Of a DNA stretch of 64,000 nt, positions 15,590-23,917 are shown piece after piece. A model generated the notes under the pieces. The model worked only from the letters and a program-made list of their open reading frames with translations. It ran no database searches and was not told the DNA's origin. This DNA comes from Dickeya zeae NCPPB 2538 (GTDB lineage Bacteria > Pseudomonadota > Gammaproteobacteria > Enterobacterales > Enterobacteriaceae). The DNA is taken from contig NZ_CM001977.1 in the NCBI RefSeq assembly GCF_000406165.1, positions 288,403 through 352,402 on the forward strand, written 5' to 3'. The translations under genes were made by a program, and so were the position numbers. Every line of letters starts with the position of its first letter. Positions within the stretch are counted from its first letter, which is position 1.

Positions 15590-16477
15590 TCAGAGTGGTT
15601 TACGGATACCGGTAATGCGGCACCACTCTTCTTTTTCTGCTACCGGGTCGAGCTGGAATTGCGCTTCATAGGCTTGCGCCACACTCTGTGCCTGTGAGGC
15701 CAGAATGCCGGACAGACCGAGATGGCCACCTGCTTTTGGCAACACGCTGATAAGCGGTGCCAGCTCGCGCAGCGGGCCTGCCAGGATATTGGCGACCACC
15801 ACATCGGCAGATAAGTCTTTGGGTTGATCTTTTGGCAGGTACAGCTCCAGCCGTTCAGACACGCCGTTACGCTGCGCGTTATCACGGCTGGCCTGAATCG
15901 CCTGTGGGTCGATATCGATGCCGATAGCGTGCGCGGCACCGAGTTTTAGCGCGGCGATGGCCAGAATGCCGGAGCCGCAACCAAAATCGATGACGGTTTT
16001 GCCTGCCAGATCCAGCCCGTCGAGCCATTGCAGGCACAACGACGTCGTGGGATGGGTGCCGGTGCCGAATGCCAGACCGGGGTCCAGCATGACGTTGACC
16101 GCATTCGGGTCTGGTACGTCACGCCAGCTTGGGCAAATCCACAGGCGCTTGCCGAACTGCATCGGATGAAAGTTTTCCATCCATTCCCGTTCCCAGTCTT
16201 TGTCTTCCAGTTGTTCGATTTTGTGCTGGAAACCAGCACCGAGCAGCGGCTCCTGCTCCAGTATGGCTACCACCTCGGCCATGTCGGTTTCGGCGTCGTA
16301 CAGGCCAATCACGTCGGTATCGCCCCACAAACGGGTTTCACCCGGCAGGGGTTCAAACACCGGCGTGTCATGCGTGTCCTGAAACGTGACTGAGACGGCA
16401 CCGCTTTCAGACAGCGCGTCGCCTAATTGCTCCGCATGTGCGCCGGAGGTATTAATTTTCAGTTGAATCCACGGCAT
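15590..16477 (-). CDS. prmA: Ribosomal protein L11 methyltransferase PrmA
   Basis: SAM-dependent enzyme that trimethylates ribosomal protein L11 at several positions. The 295-residue protein starts with the ferredoxin-like L11-binding domain (MPWIQLKINTSGAHAEQL) and continues with a Rossmann methyltransferase domain: PGLAFGTGTHPTTSLCL, VIDFGCGSGILAIAALKLGA (SAM motif I) near residue 162, and VVANILAGPL (motif IV). It follows panF by 14 bases and is probably co-transcribed with it (yhdT-panF-prmA), as in E. coli. Confidence 0.98.
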   Translation of the reverse strand: MPWIQLKINTSGAHAEQLGDALSESGAVSVTFQDTHDTPVFEPLPGETRLWGDTDVIGLYDAETDMAEVVAILEQEPLLGAGFQHKIEQLEDKDWEREWMENFHPMQFGKRLWICPSWRDVPDPNAVNVMLDPGLAFGTGTHPTTSLCLQWLDGLDLAGKTVIDFGCGSGILAIAALKLGAAHAIGIDIDPQAIQASRDNAQRNGVSERLELYLPKDQPKDLSADVVVANILAGPLRELAPLISVLPKAGGHLGLSGILASQAQSVAQAYEAQFQLDPVAEKEEWCRITGIRKPL

Positions 16478-16491
16478 AGCAGCCTCTGACC

Positions 16492-17943
16492 TTAAAGTGA
16501 TGAAGATGCAGCAACCGCTGATGCAGGCTGACGCCCTAAGCGGTTACCCAGAATAAACGCCACCAGGCTTAACAGCAGTGATGGCACAATCGGATGAAAG
16601 CCCGCCAGTTGGATATTGAAGCTGGCGAGCAGGGTATAGCTGATAGCCCCACTGAACATCGAACTCAGCGCTCCTGCGGCGTTAGCGCGTTCCCAGTAGA
16701 GGCCCAGCACCAGCGGCCACAGGAATACCGCTTCCAGCCCGCCAAACGCTAGCAGGTTCAACCAGATGATCATTTCCGGCGGTCGCCATGACGCCAGCAG
16801 TACCAGCAGGCCGAGCAGCAGGGTGGTCAGGCTGGATAGATGGCGGATATAACGCTCGTTGTTGATCTTCTGAGGATAGACGCTCAGGTAGAGATCTTTC
16901 ACGATCGTGGCGGAAGCCTGGAGCAAATGCGCGTTAATGTTCGACATGATGGCGGCAGTCGGCGCAGCCAGAAAGATCCCGGCGGCCAGCGGTGGCAGCA
17001 CGGTGAGCATCAGTTCCGGCAATACCTGATCTGGAATGGTCAGGTTTGGCAGGATAGCACGCCCCAGCGCACCAGCCAGATGCATCCCCAGCATCAGTAT
17101 GCTGATAACCACCGTACCGATCAGGATACCGCGGTGTAGCGCCTTGCTATCGCGATAGGAAATACAGCGCACGGCGGTATTGGGCAGGCCAATCACGCCA
17201 AAACACACCAGTATCCAGAATGAAGTCATAAATGGGGCGGACAGGATCTGGTTACTGCCGTGCGGATCGACCAACGCCGGGTTGATCTGCGCCAGTTTGC
17301 CGACGGCGGCGGGCAATCCACCTGCGGCGTAGATCACGCCAGCCAGCAGCAACAGCGTACCTATCAGCATCACGATGCCCTGCAATGCATCGTTCAGTAC
17401 GCTGGCGCGAAAGCCGCCGAACGCGGTGTAGAGCAGGATGGTAATGCCGAAAATCAACAGTCCGACGTTATAGGGCACATGCGCCACGGTTTCCAGCAAC
17501 CGGGCACCGCCGATGAACTGCACCGCCATCGCGCCGATGAACGCCACCAGCAGGCTTAGGCTGGCAAACCACACCAGCAAGCGGCTGCCGTAGCGGGCGT
17601 AGAGCATGTCATTCAGTGTGATGGCGTTATAGCGGCGTGCCAGAATCGCGAATTTCTTACCGAGAATGCTCAGTGACAATAGCATCGTCGGTACCTGAAT
17701 CATCGACAACAGTACCCAACCTAACCCGTATTTATAGGCCGCACCGGGGCCACCGATAAACGAGCTGGCGCTGACATACGTGCCTATCAGCGTCATCGCC
17801 AGTACGAAGCCGCCCATCGAACGGTTGCCGATAAAGTACTCGGTGAGAAAGTTACCCTGCTGGCGACGCCGCCAGGCATAAACGGACAGACCGAATACCA
17901 ATAACAGGTAAGCTATCAACGGCAGGATGACATCACTTTGCAT
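16492..17943 (-). CDS. panF: Sodium/pantothenate symporter PanF
   Basis: Inner-membrane transporter of the sodium:solute symporter (SSS) family that imports pantothenate, the coenzyme A precursor, with Na+. The 483-residue protein has about 13 hydrophobic segments and SSS hallmarks such as FIGNRSMGGFVLAMTLIGTYVSASSFIGGPGAAYKYGLGW near the start and GGFRASVLNDALQG in the middle. Its start overlaps the end of yhdT by 11 bases, so translation is coupled. The yhdT-panF pair is conserved in enterobacteria. Confidence 0.97.
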   Translation of the reverse strand: MQSDVILPLIAYLLLVFGLSVYAWRRRQQGNFLTEYFIGNRSMGGFVLAMTLIGTYVSASSFIGGPGAAYKYGLGWVLLSMIQVPTMLLSLSILGKKFAILARRYNAITLNDMLYARYGSRLLVWFASLSLLVAFIGAMAVQFIGGARLLETVAHVPYNVGLLIFGITILLYTAFGGFRASVLNDALQGIVMLIGTLLLLAGVIYAAGGLPAAVGKLAQINPALVDPHGSNQILSAPFMTSFWILVCFGVIGLPNTAVRCISYRDSKALHRGILIGTVVISILMLGMHLAGALGRAILPNLTIPDQVLPELMLTVLPPLAAGIFLAAPTAAIMSNINAHLLQASATIVKDLYLSVYPQKINNERYIRHLSSLTTLLLGLLVLLASWRPPEMIIWLNLLAFGGLEAVFLWPLVLGLYWERANAAGALSSMFSGAISYTLLASFNIQLAGFHPIVPSLLLSLVAFILGNRLGRQPASAVAASSSL

Positions 17944-18175
17944 CGTGATTCTCCAGTGATATGTCGCGGAAGATGACGCGTACCATCAGCCAGCACAGAC
18001 CGATGAACAGTAGCGGCAGCAGCAGGCAGGCCAGCTCGAACCAGTGCGGCAGGCCCGTCAGGCCGGGATGGTTGTCGGGTAGATAGGCAAAGAGTACCCA
18101 GGCCACCAGATAGGCCAGCGTTAGCACCAGTGACCAGCGGGCTTCGCGGTGAGCCTGAAGAAAGCGTTTATCCAT
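17933..18175 (-). CDS. yhdT: DUF997 membrane protein YhdT
   Basis: An 80-residue inner-membrane protein with two hydrophobic segments (about residues 15-32 and 45-70). It matches the YhdT/DUF997 family, which almost always sits directly upstream of panF; here the genes overlap by 11 bases. A role as a small partner of PanF is plausible but not shown. Confidence 0.93.
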   Translation of the reverse strand: MDKRFLQAHREARWSLVLTLAYLVAWVLFAYLPDNHPGLTGLPHWFELACLLLPLLFIGLCWLMVRVIFRDISLENHDAK

Positions 18176-18304
18176 GATTTCCCCTCAAGTCCTGCAGGAA
18201 TCAGTGTTATAGGTGACACAAAACAGGGGATTTTACGGCATGTTAGCCAATTGCCCAGCGAAAATTGGTGTAGTGGCGTAGAACGCGGTGAGCTGTGGGA
18301 AACA

Positions 18305-18334
18305 AAAACGGGCCGACGCAGGCCGACCCGTTTT
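18305..18334 (-). terminator. accBC terminator
   Basis: An eight-base stem (18305-18312 with 18327-18334) whose arms carry A and T runs, so it can act on both strands. It lies 15 bases after the accC stop. Confidence 0.8.
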
Positions 18335-18348
18335 ATTGGTGCAGAGAA

Positions 18349-19692
18349 TTACTGCAGACCGAGTTTCTTCTCCAGATAGTGGATGTTAGTCCCACCATGC
18401 TGGAAGTTTTCGTCGGACATGATGCGCATCTGCAATTCCACGTTGGTTTTGATGCCATCGATGATCAGCTCAGCCAACGCATTTTTCATACGGGAAATGG
18501 CGATGTCGCGGCTTTCGCCGTAAGTGATCAGCTTGCCGATCATGGAATCGTAATGCGGCGGTACGGTATAGCCCGCATAAATGTGCGATTCCCAACGTAC
18601 GCCAAAACCGCCCGGTGCGTGGAAACGGGTGATTTTACCTGGGCTTGGCATGAAGGTGTTCGGGTCTTCGGCGTTGATACGGCATTCCACCGCATGACCA
18701 CGCACTTTCACTTCTTCTTGCTTGATAGACAGCGGCTGACCGGCAGCAATACGCAACTGCTCTTTGATCAGGTCCACACCGGTGATCATTTCGGTTACCG
18801 GGTGCTCTACCTGAATACGGGTGTTCATTTCAATGAAATAGAACTCGCCGTTTTCAAACAGGAACTCGAATGTACCCGCGCCACGGTAGTTGATGTCGAC
18901 ACACGCCTTGGCGCAGCGTTCACCGATATAGCGACGCAGATCGGAGGTAATACCCGGTGCTGGCGCTTCTTCCACCACTTTCTGGTGACGACGCTGCATG
19001 GAACAGTCGCGCTCCGCCAGATAAATGGCGTTGCCCTGACCATCGGCCAGTACCTGGATTTCCACGTGACGCGGGTTTTCCAGGTATTTTTCCATGTAGA
19101 CCATGTCGTTGTTGAACGCCGCTTTCGCTTCCGCGCGGGTCATCGCGATCGATTGTTCCAGCTCTTTTTCGCTACGCACGACACGCATACCGCGACCGCC
19201 GCCGCCGCCAGAGGCTTTGATAATGACCGGATAACCGATGCGCTTACCGATAGCGCGGTTCTTATCCATGTCGTCGCCCAGCGGGCCGTCAGAACCCGGT
19301 ACACAGGGAACACCGGCTTTTTTCATGGCGCTGATAGCAGACACTTTGTCGCCCATCAGACGGATGGTGTCAGCGCGCGGGCCGATGAAGATAAAACCGG
19401 AACGTTCAACCTGTTCAGCGAAGTCAGCGTTTTCAGACAGGAAACCGTAACCCGGGTGGATAGCCACGGCACCGGTGATTTCCGCTGCTGCGATGATAGC
19501 CGGAATATTCAGGTAGCTTTTTGTTGACGGAGCCGGACCGATACACACGGTTTCATCCGCCAGCAATACGTGTTTCAGATCGCGGTCCGCAGTGGAATGC
19601 ACGGCGACGGTTTTGATGCCCAGTTCTTTACAGGCACGCAAAATGCGCAACGCAATCTCACCACGGTTGGCGATGACAATTTTATCTAGCAT
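18349..19692 (-). CDS. accC: Acetyl-CoA carboxylase biotin carboxylase subunit AccC
   Basis: Carboxylates the biotin on AccB using bicarbonate and ATP, the first half of malonyl-CoA synthesis for fatty acids. The 447-residue protein has the biotin carboxylase N-domain (MLDKIVIANRGEIALRI), an ATP-grasp domain with the Gly-rich loop ASGGGGGRGMR near residue 160, catalytic EMNTRIQVEHPVTE near 290, and the C-domain. It starts 11 bases after accB and is co-transcribed with it. Confidence 0.99.
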   Translation of the reverse strand: MLDKIVIANRGEIALRILRACKELGIKTVAVHSTADRDLKHVLLADETVCIGPAPSTKSYLNIPAIIAAAEITGAVAIHPGYGFLSENADFAEQVERSGFIFIGPRADTIRLMGDKVSAISAMKKAGVPCVPGSDGPLGDDMDKNRAIGKRIGYPVIIKASGGGGGRGMRVVRSEKELEQSIAMTRAEAKAAFNNDMVYMEKYLENPRHVEIQVLADGQGNAIYLAERDCSMQRRHQKVVEEAPAPGITSDLRRYIGERCAKACVDINYRGAGTFEFLFENGEFYFIEMNTRIQVEHPVTEMITGVDLIKEQLRIAAGQPLSIKQEEVKVRGHAVECRINAEDPNTFMPSPGKITRFHAPGGFGVRWESHIYAGYTVPPHYDSMIGKLITYGESRDIAISRMKNALAELIIDGIKTNVELQMRIMSDENFQHGGTNIHYLEKKLGLQ

Positions 19693-19703
19693 GGTAAGCC
19701 TCG

Positions 19704-20171
19704 TTATTCGATGACAACCAATGGCTCGTCAAATTCAACCGGCTGGCCACTTTCAACCAGAATGGCTTTCACCACACCCGCTTTGTCTGCTTCGATCTGG
19801 TTCATCATTTTCATGGCTTCAACGATGCACAGAGTATCGCCGACTTTGACCTGCTGGCCGACTTCCACGAACGGTTTCGCGTCCGGGCTCGGCGTACGGT
19901 AGAAGGTACCTACCATCGGTGAACGTACTACATGACCGCTGATGGCGGCGGGTGCGGCGGCTTCAGCAGCAGCGGCTGGCGCGGCTACCGGAGCGGCCGC
20001 TGGTGCGAACTGCTGCGGCATCGGTGCGTAGGCCTGTTGCATCATCGGGTAGCTACCCGGTGCCGGAGCACGACTGATGCGTACCGACTCTTCACCTTCG
20101 GAGATTTCCAGTTCGGCGATGCCGGATTCTTCAACCAGTTCGATCAGTTTCTTGATTTTACGAATATCCAT
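19704..20171 (-). CDS. accB: Biotin carboxyl carrier protein AccB
   Basis: Carries biotin between AccC and the carboxyltransferase in acetyl-CoA carboxylase. The 155 residues comprise an N-terminal segment (MDIRKIKKLIELVEESG), an Ala/Pro-rich flexible linker (about residues 40-80) and the biotinyl domain with EAMKMMNQ; Lys121 is the biotinylated residue. It is directly upstream of accC. In E. coli the AccB N-terminus represses its own operon; the start region here is similar. Confidence 0.99.
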   Translation of the reverse strand: MDIRKIKKLIELVEESGIAELEISEGEESVRISRAPAPGSYPMMQQAYAPMPQQFAPAAAPVAAPAAAAEAAAPAAISGHVVRSPMVGTFYRTPSPDAKPFVEVGQQVKVGDTLCIVEAMKMMNQIEADKAGVVKAILVESGQPVEFDEPLVVIE

Positions 20172-20206
20172 GAATGTGGTTCCGTACTCTTGTTAATTGG
20201 AAATGG

Positions 20207-20659
20207 TTAATTGGACGTTGACAGGCGTTTTACCGCTGTCTGTAAACCATAATGGTATCCATCTGCCCCCAGACCGCAGATCACCCCTGCTGATACATCA
20301 GACAGGTAAGAGTGATGACGGAAAGGTTCACGTGCGTACACGTTAGTCAGGTGGATCTCGATAAACGGGATGGCGACCGCCAACAGAGCATCCCGTAGCG
20401 CCACACTGGTGTGGGTAAATGCTGCCGGGTTAATCAGAATGAAGTCAGTGTTTCCTCTGGCCTGATGGATACGGTCAATCAGCTCATGTTCCGCATTTGA
20501 CTGCAGATGGGAAAGCCGCACGTTCAGCGCTGCCGCATCTTGTTCCAGTCGGCTCACGATCTCCGCCAGCGTCGTATGACCGTATTTATCCGGCTCACGG
20601 GTTCCCAGCAGATTCAGGTTTGGACCGTTAAGGAGCAAAATGTGAAACTTGTCTGCCAT
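20207..20659 (-). CDS. aroQ: Type II 3-dehydroquinate dehydratase AroQ
   Basis: Converts 3-dehydroquinate to 3-dehydroshikimate in the shikimate pathway. The chosen ATG at 20659 gives 150 residues, the usual type II size, with MADKFHILLLNGPNLNLLGTREP; the frame is open to 20701 but the extra 14 residues have no family support. Active-site phrases are NPAAFTHTSVALRDAL, EIHLTNVYAREPFRHHSYLS (catalytic loop and His) and a flexible loop near residue 20. It lies upstream of accBC on the same strand, as in other Pectobacteriaceae and Yersinia; E. coli uses the unrelated AroD type instead. Confidence 0.98.
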   Translation of the reverse strand: MADKFHILLLNGPNLNLLGTREPDKYGHTTLAEIVSRLEQDAAALNVRLSHLQSNAEHELIDRIHQARGNTDFILINPAAFTHTSVALRDALLAVAIPFIEIHLTNVYAREPFRHHSYLSDVSAGVICGLGADGYHYGLQTAVKRLSTSN

Positions 20660-20898
20660 TGTGCTGCTATCTCCCTCGATTGGCTCAGTGGCGCACAACA
20701 TAACGCGAAGCTATCCGTTTGTCACCCTTTGCGGAGCGAAAATGTCCCTTTCCATCCGCACGGTTTGAACATTATAGCCATATCGTAGCAGTTAGCAGCC
20801 AAATACTGGTCTTATCTGCGGAGTTACCCGCGACGCTATTGACAAAATTTTACGAAAATACGCGGAAAATACCGTCTTCTGCGTACAGATAGTGCTGA

Positions 20899-21498
20899 TT
20901 AACGACGCCATCGGCGCAACTTCTGGTAGCGAAAAAGCAGCAATATGACGGCAACGGCAGCGTACATGATCGGTAATGGCGACAGCGATTTTACCGACCA
21001 AAGATAATGAACAGGGGCTAAGATCGCGACCAGATAAATGAGATTGTGCAGCTTTTGCCAGCCTGATCCCAGTTTTCGCTGTGCTGACTGGGTGGAAGTC
21101 ACGGTTAATGCCAGCAGTATCAGCCAGCTTGCCATGCCGAGCATCAGGTAAGGGCGCAGAAGAACCTCTTTTCCCAACAAATCGAGATGATTAACCCCCA
21201 ACTCCAGCAGCGCATAGCTGAGCAGATGTAAGCAAGCCCAGGCAAAACACCACAGCCCCAACAGACGGCGGCAGCGGATCAGCAGCGGCTGTTTACCGTA
21301 GCGTGCCAGCGGCGTCACCATCAGTGTCGCCAACAGCAGTTTCAGTGCCATTCTGCCGGTAAAATGCTGAATATCTTTTGCCGGATCGGCGCTGAACGCA
21401 CCCTGACTAACAGCAAACACCAGCCAGAGTAGCGGCAGGAGCGCCGCCAGATGCAGCACGACTTTCAGAGCGATGATGTGTCGGGAAGTCAGACGCAT
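20899..21498 (-). CDS. msrQ: Heme-binding membrane subunit MsrQ (YedZ)
   Basis: Inner-membrane b-type cytochrome that passes electrons from the quinone pool to MsrP for repair of oxidised methionine in periplasmic proteins. The 199-residue protein has six hydrophobic segments of the ferric-reductase-like fold, with His residues in the membrane helices (HFTGRMALKLLLATLMVTPLARY, WACLHLLSYALLELG, HNLIYLVAILAPVHYLW) suited to heme ligation. It lies downstream of msrP in the same direction, separated by 77 bases. Confidence 0.96.
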   Translation of the reverse strand: MRLTSRHIIALKVVLHLAALLPLLWLVFAVSQGAFSADPAKDIQHFTGRMALKLLLATLMVTPLARYGKQPLLIRCRRLLGLWCFAWACLHLLSYALLELGVNHLDLLGKEVLLRPYLMLGMASWLILLALTVTSTQSAQRKLGSGWQKLHNLIYLVAILAPVHYLWSVKSLSPLPIMYAAVAVILLLFRYQKLRRWRR

Positions 21499-21575
21499 AC
21501 CGTCATGTTCCTATTCATGTTCCTATATAGAAGGATGAACGCCCGCAACGCGGCGGAAGTCATAGGTTGAGTCGA

Positions 21576-22577
21576 TCAAAAGTTGGCCCGTAAATCCAGC
21601 CCCTGATACAGCGAGGCGACCTGATCGGCATAGCCGTTGAACAATAACGTCGGCTGACGCTGAACGTTCAGTAACCCACCGGCACCGATGACCCGTTCAC
21701 TGGCTTGCGACCAGCGAGGATGATCGACATTAGGGTTAACGTTGGCGTAAAACCCGTACTCATTGGGTGCCGCCAGATTCCAGGTTGAGGGCGGTTGTTG
21801 ACGTGTCAGGCTGATATGTACGATGGACTTTATGTTCTTGAAACCGTATTTCCACGGTGTGACCAGCCGTATCGGCGCGCCGTTTTGCGGTGGCAGCGTC
21901 TTGCCGTAAACACCAACGGCCAGCAAGGCCAGCGGGTGCATGGCTTCGTCTAAACGCAACCCTTCGACATACGGGTAATCGAGACCACCCCCCATAAAGC
22001 TATCTTTTTGGCCAGGCATTTGTGCCGGGTCATACAGGGTTTGAAAGGCGACATAACGGGCATGGCTGGTCGGCTCGGCCAGTTTTATCAATTGAGATAA
22101 CTCAAACCCGACCCACGGGATCACCATCGACCAGGCTTCGACGCAGCGAAAGCGGTAGATGCGTTCTTCCAGCGGGAAACGGCGGCGAATATCGTCGATA
22201 TCTAGTGTGATGGGTTTGGCGACTTCACCGTCGATCCGCACCGTCCATCCTTCAGTCTTGAGACCACCCGCGTTAGCGGCAGGGTCGGCTTTATCCAGAC
22301 CGAATTCATAGAAATTGTTATAACCGGTGACTTTGTCTTCCGGCGTTAGCGCCAGATCAGGGTGCCACTGTGGCGGCTGGCTAAATGTCAGCGGCTTGCC
22401 GGGTGGGGCGGCAGGGGCTCGTTTTCCCTGGAACCAGTTGAGCAGGTCGGCGCGGGCGGCGGGTGACAGGCTCAGCGTGGCTGCAGTCAGCCCCAACGCC
22501 TTAAGAACGGTGCGGCGCTGATAGAACAGCGATTCTGGCGTCACGTCGGCGCCAGTCAGTTTGCGATGTCTGGACAT
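21576..22577 (-). CDS. msrP: Protein-methionine-sulfoxide reductase catalytic subunit MsrP (YedY)
   Basis: Periplasmic molybdopterin enzyme that reduces methionine sulfoxide in envelope proteins. The 333-residue precursor has a Tat signal (QRRTVLKALGL, Arg21-Arg22) cleaved near ARA at 41-43. The Mo-ligating Cys is Cys145 in YRFRCVEAWSMVIPW, the sulfite-oxidase-fold signature. The VTPWKYGFKNIKSIVHI phrase near residue 245 is also family-specific. Operon with msrQ. The usual hypochlorite-responsive regulators are not visible here. Confidence 0.97.
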   Translation of the reverse strand: MSRHRKLTGADVTPESLFYQRRTVLKALGLTAATLSLSPAARADLLNWFQGKRAPAAPPGKPLTFSQPPQWHPDLALTPEDKVTGYNNFYEFGLDKADPAANAGGLKTEGWTVRIDGEVAKPITLDIDDIRRRFPLEERIYRFRCVEAWSMVIPWVGFELSQLIKLAEPTSHARYVAFQTLYDPAQMPGQKDSFMGGGLDYPYVEGLRLDEAMHPLALLAVGVYGKTLPPQNGAPIRLVTPWKYGFKNIKSIVHISLTRQQPPSTWNLAAPNEYGFYANVNPNVDHPRWSQASERVIGAGGLLNVQRQPTLLFNGYADQVASLYQGLDLRANF

Positions 22578-22747
22578 GGTGAACTCCCGCTTTTGATTAT
22601 TGGTGTCAGGCTGGGGATTCGCGTTAACGCTACGCCCTGCTGGTGAGTGATGGGCGTGGAAGCAGTATGCGGTGAAATAATGTGGCGGGGAATCGTTCTT
22701 TTTTAGCAGGCGGTATATTTTACCGGTTTTTACAAAATAGGAATGAA

Positions 22748-22769
22748 GACGGGCGAGAGACCGCCCGTC
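22748..22769 (-). terminator. acuI terminator
   Basis: An eight-base GC stem (22748-22755 with 22762-22769) ten bases after the acuI stop, followed on the minus strand by a modestly U-rich tail. Confidence 0.65.
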
Positions 22770-22779
22770 CTAAGGGTTT

Positions 22780-23766
22780 TCAGTTCGCGCTACCGATGCG
22801 TACCAGCGTGCGGCCGGTTACCCGGTTTTCCAATAGCGCGGCGGCGGCGGCGGGAACCTGCTCCAGCGAGATTTCCTGAGTCACCTGCTGGTAGAAGGAG
22901 TCGGGCAGCAGTGTCGCCAGACGACGCCAGGCTTCCTGACGACGTGCGCGTGGCGTCATCACCGAATCGACACCTTGCAGGCGCACGTTGCGCAGAATGA
23001 ATGGCATCACCGTGGTGGGCAGTGAGACGCCAGCCGCCAGCCCGCAGGCGGCAACGGTGGCACCATAATGCATTTGGGCCAGCAGCGTTGCCAGTACCTG
23101 GTCGCCTGCCGTGTCGATAGCCCCCGCCCAACGCTGTTTTTCCAGCGGACGACCAACTGTAGCGAATTCTGCGCGGTCCAGTACCTGATGGGCACCAAGT
23201 TGCTGCAGATAGGCGCTATTGTCCGCCCGGCCGCTGATAGCCGTTACCTGATATCCCAGCGCATGCAGCAGCGCGACGGCAGTACTGCCGACGCCGCCGC
23301 TGGCACCGCTGACGACCACATCGCCACTCGCCGGGGTGACGCCACCTTCTTCCAGCGCCATCACGCACAGCATTGCGGTAAACCCGGCGGTGCCGATGAT
23401 CATCGTCTGACGCGGTGTCAGGCCCTGTGGCAATGGCACCAACCAGTCAGCCTGGACGCGAGCCTGTTCTGCCAGACCACCCCAATGATTTTCACCCACG
23501 CCCCAACCGGTCAGCACCACAGACTGCCCGGCCTGAAAATCCGGATGAGCGCTATGGCGCACGGTGCCGGCAAAATCGATGCCCGGCACCATCGGGAACT
23601 GGCGAATGATTTTACCTTTGCCAGTAATCGCCAATGCATCCTTATAATTAATGCCGGACCAATCGACGTCGACAGTGACATCGCCATCAGGTAATTGTGA
23701 TGGTTCAATAGTACTAACGTTGGCTACTGTCTGGCCGTCTTGCTGCCCGAGCACGATTGCACGCAT
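22780..23766 (-). CDS. acuI: Acrylyl-CoA reductase AcuI (YhdH), MDR superfamily
   Basis: NADPH-dependent medium-chain reductase that converts acrylyl-CoA to propionyl-CoA. The start at 23766 (MRAIVLGQQDGQ) follows an AAGGAG binding site and gives 328 residues; a longer frame to 23790 lacks this support. Visible motifs: GRGKI-like substrate domain with GIDFAGTV near residue 65, and the cofactor-binding VVVSGASGGVGSTAVALLHALG near 150 with no zinc ligands, as expected for the quinone-reductase branch. It is transcribed alone, divergent from csrD; this adjacency is conserved in enterobacteria (yhdH-csrD). Confidence 0.95.
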   Translation of the reverse strand: MRAIVLGQQDGQTVANVSTIEPSQLPDGDVTVDVDWSGINYKDALAITGKGKIIRQFPMVPGIDFAGTVRHSAHPDFQAGQSVVLTGWGVGENHWGGLAEQARVQADWLVPLPQGLTPRQTMIIGTAGFTAMLCVMALEEGGVTPASGDVVVSGASGGVGSTAVALLHALGYQVTAISGRADNSAYLQQLGAHQVLDRAEFATVGRPLEKQRWAGAIDTAGDQVLATLLAQMHYGATVAACGLAAGVSLPTTVMPFILRNVRLQGVDSVMTPRARRQEAWRRLATLLPDSFYQQVTQEISLEQVPAAAAALLENRVTGRTLVRIGSAN

Positions 23767-23917
23767 AAAAACTCTCCTTATCGGGGACAAAAATAGAGGT
23801 AAATCATTTAAGGACTATATTTGTAACGGGTAGTATGCGAACTGATAAATCGCAAACAACACACAAGTCTCTCATGAAAGCACTTTTCAATTCATTGATA
23901 CGGAGTTAGGCGCAGGG

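Noticed and set aside
18295..19527. 410-codon frame antisense to accC
   Set aside because: Shadow of accC codon bias, with no start signals; accC is certain.
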